64,000 nt of DNA, taken from positions 2,914,001 through 2,978,000 of the forward strand of contig AP026543.1 in the NCBI GenBank assembly GCA_026075535.2. Direction: 5' to 3'. Made by a program: the position numbers and the translations under genes. The notes beneath the pieces were generated by a model. It saw only the letters and a list, made by a program, of their open reading frames with translations. It had not been told where the DNA came from and ran no database searches. This DNA is from Tricholoma matsutake. Lineage: Eukaryota; Basidiomycota; Agaricomycetes; Agaricales; Tricholomataceae. This document shows, in pieces, positions 1-9,052 of this stretch (positions are counted from its first letter, which is position 1; each line of letters opens with the position of its first letter).

Positions 1-2006
1 AACCAACCTTTTGTATGTTCCATAATAAAAGGTCTTCGTGAAGGCTTTTGGCCTTTTGACAAAGGAGATTGGAAAATCAAATTGGAAGAGGTTATACCAG
101 ATTATGAGTCAAACATTGAAGATGCAGAGGCAATCCGAGCCTTTCAAGACCGTGAGGTTGGGGCTGGTCGATGGTCCGAATCTCTGGAAAATACAGACCT
201 GCTTCTGGGAATGAAGATTTCCCCGATGTTTGTGGTTTGGCAAAACGAAAAACCATGCATTGTCATGGATCACTCTCCTTCTGGGATCAATGATGGCATT
301 CCTCAAGCAGAAGCCAAGGTGAAGTACAATGATATGTGAACGTTTGGTCAGAATCTGCACAATGCTCACACATCTAATCCAGGGCGACGTCTGGTGACTT
401 TTAAATCAGACGTCACATCCGCATTCCTCAACTTGCCAGCCCACCCCATTTTTCAACTACATCAAATGGTAAGAATCGAGGGTAAATTATTTGTTGTTCA
501 ACGCCTCATGTTTGGCAACTGTGCTTCACCTCGATGCTGGTGTGCCATGTCAGGATTACTGTGCTGGCTTGGTGTTTGCAAGCTGGGTATTGCTGGCTTA
601 CACATCTACATGGATGACTTTTTTGGCTGGGACTATGCTGACAACCTCATTTGGTACCGGGGGAAGCTTTGACCATGTCATCAAGTGCAATTTTTACTCC
701 CCTGGGATTCAATATCTTGTCCTTTTGATGACTGAAAGCAGGAACACGGTGATGATACTCAACCTGGGAAAACCACCAAAACAGCCAATGAGGCAATCAA
801 TGATATTTGCGATGAGTCAGAGGAAGGGAGCGAGATGTTCCAAATGTTTGTGGTCCAACCTATGGGAAGATAACTAGTTGGTACTAGTCATGAAGGTAGT
901 GCTATGAGAGACAAAGGTGTTTGGCATGGTCCAATCAAGCATTGATCAATATTGAGGATGATCATCAAGATCAACAACAAACAATGTTTATCATCGATGG
1001 TTGGAGTGTGAATTTCGAGGACCTTTTGATAGGTTGAAAGTATACAAAGGCTATAGTCAATGGCTAGGACATGTTGAAATGGTTGCTAGTGCTACTGACG
1101 AGAGGATTGAAGGAAGATTGAGGAGCTGATGATTGCAGAGGTTTCTCGCTGATCGAGAAAACTCGTAGAGACTTGGATTGTTTTTAGAAGATTGATCGGA
1201 TGCTTAGAACTGTATACGAGATGATAGGTGAAGACGATTTCTTTTTTTTCCAAGTAGATACTACAGAGTTTTATATGTTTTAAAGAAACTTCCTAAAATG
1301 GAATGAGAAACATGTGTAGAACATGAGGCAAAAGATATGAGTTAAGGCACAAGGCCAAAAAGGAGACTGGAATCCAAACAGGAAAGATATATATCATATG
1401 ATGAAAGAGTAATAAAGGGTATAGAACTAAAAGGGGACTGTCCTTTGTGTATAAACCATGCTAAGTCTCACAATAATTCGTCCAGCGGGTTCTGTATGCG
1501 ATAGGGACTTGAAATGAGGCTGACCTATTATCAGCAGGTTTGAGCATGAGTTGGAATACTTCCTGGCGCATGGTATTCCACCATATAGATAATGAATGCA
1601 GTGCCCAATGTCGCTCGTAGTCTCTTGATATCGATCAATAACACTCGACGATGGTCAACGATGGTCGATGACGCTCAACAATGCTCAATGATGTTTGATC
1701 ACATTCATGGTTGTTCGAGGTTGATCGGGGATGTTTGATGGTCATTTAGAGGGATCTTAGGGGCTTTCAAGGTAGTCCTAAGGTTGTGCAATGTGATTTC
1801 TAAGTACAATCAACGCGGTCGATACGATATCGCGCTCGGTAGACTTGGTCAGGAGTGGTAGTGCTGCTTCTGGGACCTTGTGGGAGTTAGCCAATGTGAT
1901 TAAAATGTGGTTGTAATGGTGAATCAGCCTTTGAGCTGAGGAGACAACCTATCAATGGTGAGGTTTTGAAGATAATTGGTTTTTGGGTGGACATCAATGT
2001 GGGCAG
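1..2006 (+). pseudogene. YR-1 reverse transcriptase fragment
   Basis: Reads as the upstream and palm part of a YR-retroelement reverse transcriptase: a segment with MKISPMFVVWQ (about 211-243), then FKSDVTSAFLNLPAHP, then the catalytic loop YMDDFFGW near 607-630.  The reading stops at TGA after YNDM and again after YRGKL, where the family has Arg. Coding sequence is interrupted at 752 by LTR-like A and resumes at 1957 with KIIGFWVDINVGS before the R1 insertion at 2007. The interval 753-1956 inside these limits is not part of the gene. Not functional. Confidence 0.8.
753..1956 (-). mobile_element. LTR-like element A (solo LTR candidate) inserted in YR-1
   Basis: Flanked by the 5-bp direct repeat GGTGA (748-752 and 1957-1961). 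On the minus strand it opens with TGATAGGTTG (after two extra bases) and closes with GAGTATCA, so the ends TGATA/TATCA are inverted, as in LTRs. It matches LTR-like B (4187-5526) in opposite orientation over most of its length, for example the shared stretches at 1381-1620 and 4681-4960. No coding sequence is recognisable. A solo LTR of about 1.2 kb is the best reading; an internal region belonging to it is not present in the window. Confidence 0.65.
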
Positions 2007-2432
2007 TGTAAGGGGACTAGGGGGGTGCCCTGTGTGTTTTTCCTATTTTTTATGTTTGTCCTATATTTTTCCCCACCTCATTTCCTTCTATTCTTCATTT
2101 TCTATGATTTTTCCGGATTTTATTACTAATTTTCCCTTGCTATCATGTTTGTACATGTTGACACTTTTATATTTAGAGGCGGAGTACCCCTTCCAACACA
2201 TACCCCTTGGTATGATGTCATTCGGCGGCCTTGATCCACCTATCTCCACCTTTTTCTATTTTTAGGTTATATTTGATTTTTGTCATCTTCACATATACTG
2301 GGCATCAGCAAGGGGATCCTTAGAGTTTTCTCTTCGGATTTCCCTTTGCTAGGTGTGTCCCCAATGCCTGTATTATGTAGTATAATTTTAACTTCAGATT
2401 TCCCTTTGCTAGAGGCTTAGGTTGCCCTTATA
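2007..2432 (+). mobile_element. R1 copy 1: 426-bp solo-LTR-like repeat
   Basis: Bounded by the direct repeat GGCAG (2002-2006 and 2433-2437). Removing it rejoins the YR-1 reading frame at the codons for Gly-Ser. Ends are TGTAAGGGG and CCCTTATA. A second copy (56883-57308, opposite strand) has exactly the same length and its own 5-bp duplication; a truncated third copy lies at 58202-58555. The TG start, 5-bp duplication and absence of ORFs fit a solo LTR, although the 3' end is TA rather than CA. Confidence 0.75.
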
Positions 2433-3192
2433 GGCAGTATATCTTTATTGCCATCACCGTGTCCGATATCATCACAAAAATTGATCTTTTTCTCACTACT
2501 CCAGACCGTTCTCCTTCCCTGCGAGCATGGCAATGCCTGGCTGGTCACCTGAACTGGATGATAAATGTGCTTCCCTGGGGGCAACCAGCCCTGATGGAAC
2601 TGTATCACAAAATTAGCAGCAAATCCTGGTCACATTGTGGAATTCCCATCAACATGGCTGTCATCATTGATTTTCTGTGGCTAAAGCGCGTGATTCCTGC
2701 TGCCATTGGAATCCATTTCACTGATATGGATATTTGGCCTGATCATGATGCTGACATGGTGATGTGGACAGATGCAAGTCTTTGCAATGCTCTGGAATTT
2801 GTCTATTCCAACAAGGGCTTCATCTATTCCTGCAGACCTCCGCCTGTGGGGGTTAAAGTAGATATCTTTTTCTTGGAATTGCTCACCATCACCTCAGCAA
2901 TTCACCATGTGGGCTCCCTCCCACGTCCTCCACGCTGTGTGCTCATCTAGACTGATAGTCTGGATTCTGTTGCTGTCTTGAACTCCCTTCATACAGCCAA
3001 ATCACTGCACAATGCCCCACTGCTGGCCATTGCCGATATCATCCTCTGGATGGGGATGGATCTGCATGTTCAAGGGGAAGAAGAATGTACATGCTGACAT
3101 GCTGTCTTGTTTTTTGATAGACAAGTACCAAAGCAAATTCTCTGCTGACCATGTTGAGAGCTTTACTCCTCCACGGGAGCTTCTGCCAGTGC
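2433..3192 (+). pseudogene. YR-1 RNase H domain fragment
   Basis: After the R1 insertion the polyprotein continues with SDIITKIDLF, LAGHLNWMINVLPWG, the RNase H start WTDASL near 2767, FFLELLTI near 2870 and TDSLDSVAVLNSLH near 2952. These give the acidic residues of a retroelement RNase H (Asp in TDAS, Glu in FLEL, Asp in TDSLD). A TAG interrupts between VLI and TDSLD where the family has Trp (TGG to TAG). It ends at FTPPRELLPV, where hAT-a is inserted with an 8-bp target duplication (3185-3192). Confidence 0.8.
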
Positions 3193-3385
3193 TAGGGCAT
3201 GACATGGGTAACCCCTGGGTATATTTTGTGGTACCCGCGCCCATACCCATCAACACCGTACCCCTACAGTTAAGGGTGTGGTATTACCATGGGTTTCGGC
3301 GGGTTACCCATTGTTATTCGTGGGTTTTGACATAAATATGTATTTTAATAGTATAATTACACTAGATTAAACTAATATATCAAAC

Positions 3386-3720
3386 AAGAATCCCCCCCCA
3401 CTTGCATTTGCAGCTGTTTGCAGCGAGAGGGGGGGGTGGTGGCCGTAGTCACCCAGAACAAAACTCATTGCTCCCCGTTTCCACCCCACAAGCAGTTGCT
3501 CGTGGCAGCGGTTGGGGGTGCTGTTGTGGTGGTGGTCCTCAGGTCCGCTGCTGCTTGTTGTTGTCATCCCACCTGTGATCCACCCCATGAGCAGTTGCTC
3601 GTGAGGCTGGGGGCGGGGTGTGTCATTTCTTGTTCATCACTGCTCCCATCTCTGTTATCCACCTTGTGAGCAGAGGCTTGCAACGGTGGTGGGGTGGTGC
3701 TGTCGACAGTGTCATCTCAT
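3386..3720 (-). repeat. Cassette part 2 in hAT-a: GAGC palindromes and a C-rich/G-rich hairpin
   Basis: At least two copies of a palindromic motif around GAGCAGTTGCTC occur near 3490 and 3583, with a diverged copy near 3663 (CTTGTGAGCAGAGGCTTG). A hairpin with C7 and G7-8 arms spans about 3391-3432. Read on the minus strand this lies downstream of the hairpin-exon/intron tandem array, the same order as in hAT-d. The small open frames here look like by-products of the repeat, not genes. Confidence 0.6.
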
Positions 3721-3721
3721 T

Positions 3722-4155
3722 GTTATAGCACCATTAGAACCTAAAAGTTGAATAAAAACATTAGTTAGTTAGGAAAAAACAAGAATGAAAGATAGAAAAA
3801 AATACCTAGGGCCCAAACAATGATAGATGTTGTTTGGACCCATTATAGCACCATTAGAACCTAAAAGTTGAATAAAAACATTAGTTAGTTAGGAAAAAAA
3901 CAAGAACAAAAGACAGAAATAATACCTAGGGCCCAAATGATGATAGACATCATTTGGGCTGGTTATAGCACCATTAGAACCTAAAAGTTGAATAAAAACA
4001 TTAGTTAGTTAGGAAAAAACAAGAATGAAAGATAGAAAAAAATACCTAGGGCCCAAACGACGATAGACATCATTTGGGCTGGTTATAGCACCATTAGAAC
4101 CTAAAAGTCGAATAAAAACATTAGTTAGTTAGAAAAAAACAAGAACGAAAGATAC
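3722..4155 (-). repeat. Cassette part 1 in hAT-a: tandem 120-bp hairpin-exon/intron units
   Basis: Four near-identical units with an exact 120-bp period (the motif TTATAGCACCATTAGAAC begins near 3723, 3843, 3963 and 4083). On the minus strand each unit reads as a 55-nt segment holding an inverted repeat (GCCCAAATGATG, a 5-nt loop, CATCGTTTGGGC) and ending CCTAG, followed by a 65-nt segment with a GTATTT donor, CTAACTAAC branch-like motif and TTTTAG acceptor. Predicted introns: 3741-3805, 3861-3925, 3981-4045; predicted hairpin exons: 3806-3860, 3926-3980, 4046-4100. No protein is evident. Confidence 0.75.
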
Positions 4156-4186
4156 CCACATCATACCCGTAACACCGTGGAAATGG

Positions 4187-5526
4187 TGATAGGTTGTCTC
4201 CTCAGCTCAAAGGCTGATTCACCATTTCAACCACATTCTAATCACATCAGATAACTCACACAAGGTCCCAGAAGCAGCGCGACCACTCCTGACCAAGTCT
4301 ACCAAGCGCGATATTATATTGAATGCGATCGAACATCGTCGAGCATCATATCGAACGTGATCGAGCATTGTATTGAATGCGGTCGAGCATCATATTGAAC
4401 ATGGTCGAGCATCATATTGAACGTGTTCAAGCATCGTATTGAACATGGTTGAGCATTGTATTGAATGTGGTCGAGCATCGTATTGAATGCAATTGAGCAT
4501 CGTATTGAATGCAATTGAGCATCGTATTGAATGTGATCAAACATCATCAAGCATCGTATTGAATGCGATTGAGCATTGTATCAAATGCAATCAAACATCT
4601 TCGAGCATCATATCAAATGTGATCAAACATCATATCGAACGTGATCAAACATCGTCGAGCATCGTCGAACGTCATTGATCGATATTGAGAGACTGTGAGC
4701 GACATTGGGCCCCACATTTGTTATCTATATGGTGGAATACCATGCACCAGGAAGTATTCCAACTCATGCTCAAACCTGCTGATAGTAGGTCAGCCTCGTT
4801 CCAAGTCCCTATTGTGCACAGAACCCACTGGACACATTATTGTGAGACTTAGTGCAGTTTATACACAAAGGACAGTCCCCTTTTAGTTCTATACCCTTTA
4901 TTACTCTTTCATCATATGATATATATCTTTCTTGTTCGGATTCCAGTCTCCTTTTTGGCCTTGTGCCTTAACTCATATCTTTTGCCTCATGTTCTACACA
5001 TGTTCTCTAGCCTTTTTAGGTACTTTCTTTATTTTATATAAAAAGATGTACTAGATATAAAGAAAAACAGGAAAGTCGTCGTCTTCCTCCCAGATCACAG
5101 TGATTTGAGAGTTCAGTTTAGTCTTATTCAGTCCAAAGTTTGGTGTTTTACACTAAACTTCCTCGAAATTCCTTGCATTATGCTATTTTCGCTCTCACTT
5201 CCCTTGATTAGCCTTTTCTTCACTTCTACTACTCGTTTAGTCCCCTGATCTTGTGTCCAAACATATCTACCCACTTGAAATTACTCGAAACCTCTCAAAA
5301 AGCATCGCAACATCTCAAAAAGCATCACAACATCTCGAAAATCATCACAAGTCCTCGAAACACATTCTTTTAGCCTCAAACTGCTTCGACAAGCAGTTGT
5401 TTTATGACTATTTGACGGTCAATCTGACAGGTGATGTCTAGAGGGCCTCGCATCCTTCCTCTGACTCATGTTATACCATCCAAAGCCATTTTGTGGGTTT
5501 TGTTTGGGTTTTTGGGTTGAGCATCA
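4187..5526 (+). mobile_element. LTR-like element B (solo LTR candidate) inside hAT-a
   Basis: Opens TGATAGGTTGTCTCC and closes GGGTTGAGCATCA, matching LTR-like A (753-1956) in inverted orientation. A TATA-like TATATAAAAAG occurs near 5034, placed as in an LTR promoter. A clean 5-bp duplication is not visible (AATGG against TCAAC), so the insertion is inferred from the match to copy A. It is longer than copy A mainly because a minisatellite (4312-4680) has expanded. No gene is seen in it. Confidence 0.6.
4312..4680 (+). repeat. Minisatellite inside LTR-like B, about 22-bp unit
   Basis: About sixteen degenerate copies of a unit close to ATTGAATGCGATCGAGCATCGT. Variation between copies is mostly C/T and G/A. 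The corresponding stretch of LTR-like A (about 1640-1745) has far fewer copies. The apparent open frames on both strands are repeat artefacts. Spacers are neither uniform nor unique, so this is not a CRISPR array. Confidence 0.8.
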
Positions 5527-5619
5527 TCAACGGGTACGGTATTGCCCAGGTACGGCAACTTCTGACCCGTACCCATAACCATATTATCATGGGTTTACCC
5601 ATACCCATGTCACGCCTTA

Positions 5620-6612
5620 GCCGGCGTGATGGAGAGAGTACTTTTGAGTGCGCTGGGGGAAGAGGACCACTCCACATGTACCTTGCCCACCCCATGGAGC
5701 TGGCAGACCTTGATGCCAGAGCTCTTTATTTGCAGGTAAACTCTATTGAACACTCAACATCCAAAAACTATGCTACTGGGGCTCGAGACTACATCAATTT
5801 TTGCATCTTACACTCTCTTCTGTTGGATCCTACACCCACGACATTATCCCGCTACATCGCTTACTCATCTCAATTCATCACTTCCGGACCAAAATACCTG
5901 ACAGGCATACAACATTTTCTGAAAGACCTGTACCCTGATTTTGATGCCAATCGTGCAGATCCTCTCGTAAGAAAGTATGAGTGGATCCTGTTGAGAGGAA
6001 ACTCCCACTTTGCTTGCCTCATCTGCAGTCCTTCCTCAATGTCACCCATTGCACAGGAACCTATGACAACTTTCTGTTTATTGTTCTGCTGACTTGTGCA
6101 TTCTACGGATGTCATCATATGGGTGAACTGATCCAAAAGAATGATCACAGTTTGTTTGATTGGAGGAAGATCATCAAACAGGCATCGTTGACCTCCGAGA
6201 GTGGGCGTGCACAGTATTGCCTTCCATATCATAAGGGGGATCCTTTCTACTGAGGATCTGATGTCGTTTTGACAACACAAGATGTTGCCAATCCTGTATC
6301 ACTTCTCCAGGATTATGTGCAGCTATGGGATCGTCTCCATGGCGCCAAGGCAGCCTTGTTCCTCTGCGAGAACGGCTCTCACCCTACTTAGTCATGGTTT
6401 GAACTTATAAATTCTCTGCGGTTCTCGACCGTCATTTTGGAGGACATTCCCCTCGCACAGGTTACACCACCTTTCTGGCCTCCTTGGGCATTGTGGAATC
6501 TATCATTCAAGCTGTCGGATGGTGGTCCTCAGAGGCTTGGAAAATTTACATTTGAGAAAATCCTGCAGTTAGGGTCGAACAGCAATTGGCAGCTCTCCAA
6601 CTGCATATCTAG
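5620..6612 (+). pseudogene. YR-1 tyrosine recombinase (integrase) fragment
   Basis: Contains the N-terminal core-binding region (STSKNYATGARDYINFC at about 5757-5808; TTLSRYIAYSSQF) and the catalytic region. The segment CAFYGCHHMGEL near 6097 holds the expected first catalytic Arg position, here His, a one-step G to A change. The later box GGHSPRTG near 6448 keeps the His-x-x-Arg pair, and WWSSEAWKIYI near 6520 keeps the nucleophilic Tyr. Frame changes and TGA/TAG stops occur near 5990, 6251, 6389 and 6553; the final TAG is at 6610-6612. Role when intact: integrating the circular cDNA of the retroelement. Inactive here. Confidence 0.75.
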
Positions 6613-6691
6613 TCAAATTGCTCTATGCTCCTCACTTTTCATCTTTTCTCACCTCCACCACCCCCACACACATCATCATCAGCATCTTTTA

Positions 6692-6783
6692 GCACATTCA
6701 CTCCCTCGCATATTCTATTTGGGGTCCGTTTAGGCAGGTCTCAGTTTTTCCACTATTACTTCACTCTGAGCCAGCAGCAGAGG
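6692..6783 (+). repeat. YR-1 split repeat B1
   Basis: A segment with CTATTTGGGGTCCG and GAGCCAGCAGCAGAGG that recurs at 8665-8769. It follows the recombinase stop directly. Matching ends at GCAGAGG in both copies. The copies differ mainly by C/T and G/A. In PAT/Ngaro elements B1 is followed by A2 and then B2. Confidence 0.6.
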
Positions 6784-6995
6784 TCATCGTAAAGGCAGAT
6801 TCCAAGGGCAAGGAGCATTTTCGTAGGCCTCTGCGCCATCTTGAGTTCACATGACTAGCTTCGCTATCCACATTCATTTCCCCCTTTTCACATGATCTGT
6901 ACCTCGGTGCTAGGGGCTAGCAGATGCCAGGTATAAGACAGATAAAATGCAGCTAGAAGTCTTTTTGTGTTGCTTCCTCTTGACTACCATCACTC

Positions 6996-8209
6996 TAGGG
7001 ATGCCAAAGTTCAGCTCGGTCCAGTTCTCTGAGAGATTTCTCCAAACCGCGAACCTGAACCTGATGGTGGGCAGGGAGAGGGCAGAACCGCGAACCAGAA
7101 CTGACAGAACTGGGTTTGGCAGGTTCAGTTCTGGTTTGAACTTGGTTTGAACCTTAGAACCTATGTGGTTAGCAAAAAAATGTGATTCACCCTATGAGCA
7201 GTGGCTCATAGGCATGGGGGTGGGTGCCACTGTTCATCGTTGTGGGAGGGGGGCATGGCTGTTAGCACCTGGTCCACCCTGCGAGCGAGTGCTCGCAGCA
7301 GTGGGAAATGGGTGCTGGGTCGCTGTCTCCCTCCTCCTTCGCAGTAGACACCCACGATCCACCCTAGAGTGGGTGCTCATAGACGTGGGGGTGGGTACCG
7401 TGTTGTTCAGCGTCGTTGTCGTCCATCCCTGGTGCCATCTTCCTCTTTTTGTTATGGTGGGGTAATCATTTGTTGGCATTGCCCAACATTGCTGGCACCC
7501 ACAATACCCTACAAGCAGAGGCTCATAGGCATGGGGCGGGTGCTGGTTGTTCCTTGCCAGTTCTGGGTGTTGTTGTGTCGTAATTCCTGGTTTGGTAGGG
7601 TTTGGGGAGCCATTAGCGTGGCATGGCAGGCATGAGGGTGGGGGTACATACCTGGCAGGTACCCACTACACAGCGCCATCCCTCGTACGTCGGAGCTGCT
7701 GTTCCCCCCTTTTCATTCGTCGTTTGTCATTTGAGGTGCGTGGATGCCCGTTTTCGTGGTCATCATCACATCATTACTGTAAAAAGATAAAGCAAAATAA
7801 TTAGCTAGTATAATAAAAAGAGAGAGAGAAACTTACAGGGGCCCAAACGACAAACGCATCATTTGGGCCAGTGTTGCACGCGAGGTGGTTCGTTTGTAAC
7901 CATGAAGAGTTGTTGATGGTGGAGTGGTATGGCTTTGTTTGCGCAAGTAACTTGAACAAAAGTAGCAAGTATTTTGAAACTCAGTTGCGCGGGACAGGAT
8001 TTTCGCCAATTTTTGACTTCAAAAACCTTGCGTCGGTTCTCGGTTCAAACCCGTTCGAACCGAGTTCACATAAATGCTAGAGGTGCCGAACCTGGGACCG
8101 AACCTACTGAGGAGGGAGAGAACCAGAACCAGACCGAACCAGAACCGCAGGTTCAGTTCAGGGGTTCAAGGTTCGAACCGAGGTTCTGGACCGAACTTCG
8201 GCATCCCTA
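6996..8209. mobile_element. hAT-b: non-autonomous hAT-like element in the YR-1 3' region
   Basis: Perfect 8-bp target duplication CATCACTC (6988-6995 and 8210-8217). Inverted termini TAGGGATGCC(A/G)AAGTTC. Subterminal regions are dense in AACCG/CGGTT motifs (GGTTCGAACC and similar) at both ends, a usual hAT feature. No transposase. It carries a degenerate copy of the cassette at about 7185-7875 on the minus strand. Confidence 0.85.
7185..7875 (-). repeat. Cassette copy in hAT-b: hairpin exon, intron and GAGC palindromes
   Basis: On the minus strand, GGCCCAAATGATG pairs with the following TCGTTTGGGCC (about 7836-7870). This is followed by a predicted 59-nt intron (7777-7835) with GTAAGT donor and TTTTTACAG acceptor. 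Further along the minus strand are four degenerate palindromes of the GAGCNNNNGCTC type near 7520, 7370, 7285 and 7200. Order and orientation match the cassette in hAT-a and hAT-d, though termini of the three elements are unrelated. Confidence 0.6.
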
Positions 8210-8664
8210 CATCACTCGCAAGCAACACAGGTAAGCGCTTCGCGCTCTTATTGCCGCCAGCTTCTTACTTTCACGGTACTGTTATTTAAGGCTCCGCCTA
8301 TCTGAATAACACTTACTCGCATTGTAAGAGTTTCCGCAATTCATTTCAGGCTGATCTCAACTAGGTCCTTAGGTCCTCACTTTCAGGATTCATCTGGTTC
8401 ACTGTTATAGCTCCGCTATTCTACCCAGTTGAATCTTACTTGTGAGCGGATATGGTTATCCATTCTATCTGAGTCCCTGACACAGTCACATGACAAATAC
8501 AGGCTTTATCGAATCGTTTAGCTAAACGTTCGATTTTCTTGGTTGGCCCGCCCTTCCCTCCCTTCTTTTGTTGTTTTTTCTTTTTTGCAAGACTTGAATT
8601 GTGTTTTAGTCAAACGGTCTATATCTGGTTTTGTACTATAGTCTGTCAGTGTTTGTAGTAATAG

Positions 8665-8769
8665 CGAGCGCATTCGCTCCCTCGCATTATGGCCTATTCT
8701 ATTTGGGGTCCGTTTAGGCGGGTCTCAGTTTTTCCGCTATTACTTCACTCTGAGCCAGCAGCAGAGGCG
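8665..8769 (+). repeat. YR-1 split repeat B2 and right end of YR-1
   Basis: Second copy of the 6692-6783 segment. Sequence identity stops at GCAGAGG (8769), which I take as the right boundary of YR-1. The region between the B copies (6784-6995 plus 8218-8664, after removing hAT-b) would be A2; it cannot be checked because A1 is outside the window. Confidence 0.6.
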
Positions 8770-9052
8770 AGTCGGTACTAGAGAGAGAATGAGGTCACAT
8801 GACTCAAGCGCGTCAGTTTTCCCAGCACGCAAAACATCCACTTTGGGTACACTAGCTCATTCTTCGTACGTCTACCTCAACATTCAATAAATTATTCATC
8901 TTCGTAGTTGACCTTCCACTTTGCTTGCATAAAGATGAGACATCTTTTTTTACGATTTGACCCGGAGCCGATCTGTCTGAGTGTGGAGCGTTGCTATCAT
9001 TATATTACACACGTCTTCGTACTAAACAAAATTCCCTTGCAAAAAATAGCAA

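Larger units (their letters stand above)
3193..5619. mobile_element. hAT-a: non-autonomous hAT-like element inserted in YR-1
   Basis: Terminal inverted repeats TA(G/A)GGC(A/G)TGACATGGGTA at 3193 and, inverted, ending at 5619. The flanking 8-mers GCCAGTGC (3185-3192) and GCCGGCGT (5620-5627) differ at three positions, all transitions, as expected of a decayed 8-bp duplication. Subterminal sequence is rich in GGGTACGG/CCCATACCC motifs. It contains no transposase. It carries the cassette repeats (3386-4155, minus orientation) and LTR-like B (4187-5526). The tyrosine recombinase of YR-1 resumes directly after it. Confidence 0.75.
1..8769 (+). mobile_element. YR-1: PAT/Ngaro-like tyrosine-recombinase retrotransposon, 5' end outside window, nested with other TEs
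   Basis: Collinear fragments of one polyprotein run along the plus strand: reverse transcriptase (1-752 and 1957-2006), RNase H (2433-3192) and a tyrosine recombinase (5620-6612). Removing four inserted elements restores collinearity, and each insert has matching target duplications or inverted ends. A 3' segment at about 6692-6783 recurs at about 8665-8769, as expected of the B1/B2 split direct repeats of PAT/Ngaro-type elements. The A1 end would lie left of position 1 and cannot be seen, so assignment to this class rests on protein order and the B repeats. Stops and a catalytic substitution show the copy is dead. Confidence 0.8.

Noticed and set aside
4312..4680. Possible CRISPR array from regularly spaced 22-bp repeats.
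   Set aside because: Spacing leaves no unique spacers, units are degenerate, and the host is a eukaryote. It is a minisatellite.
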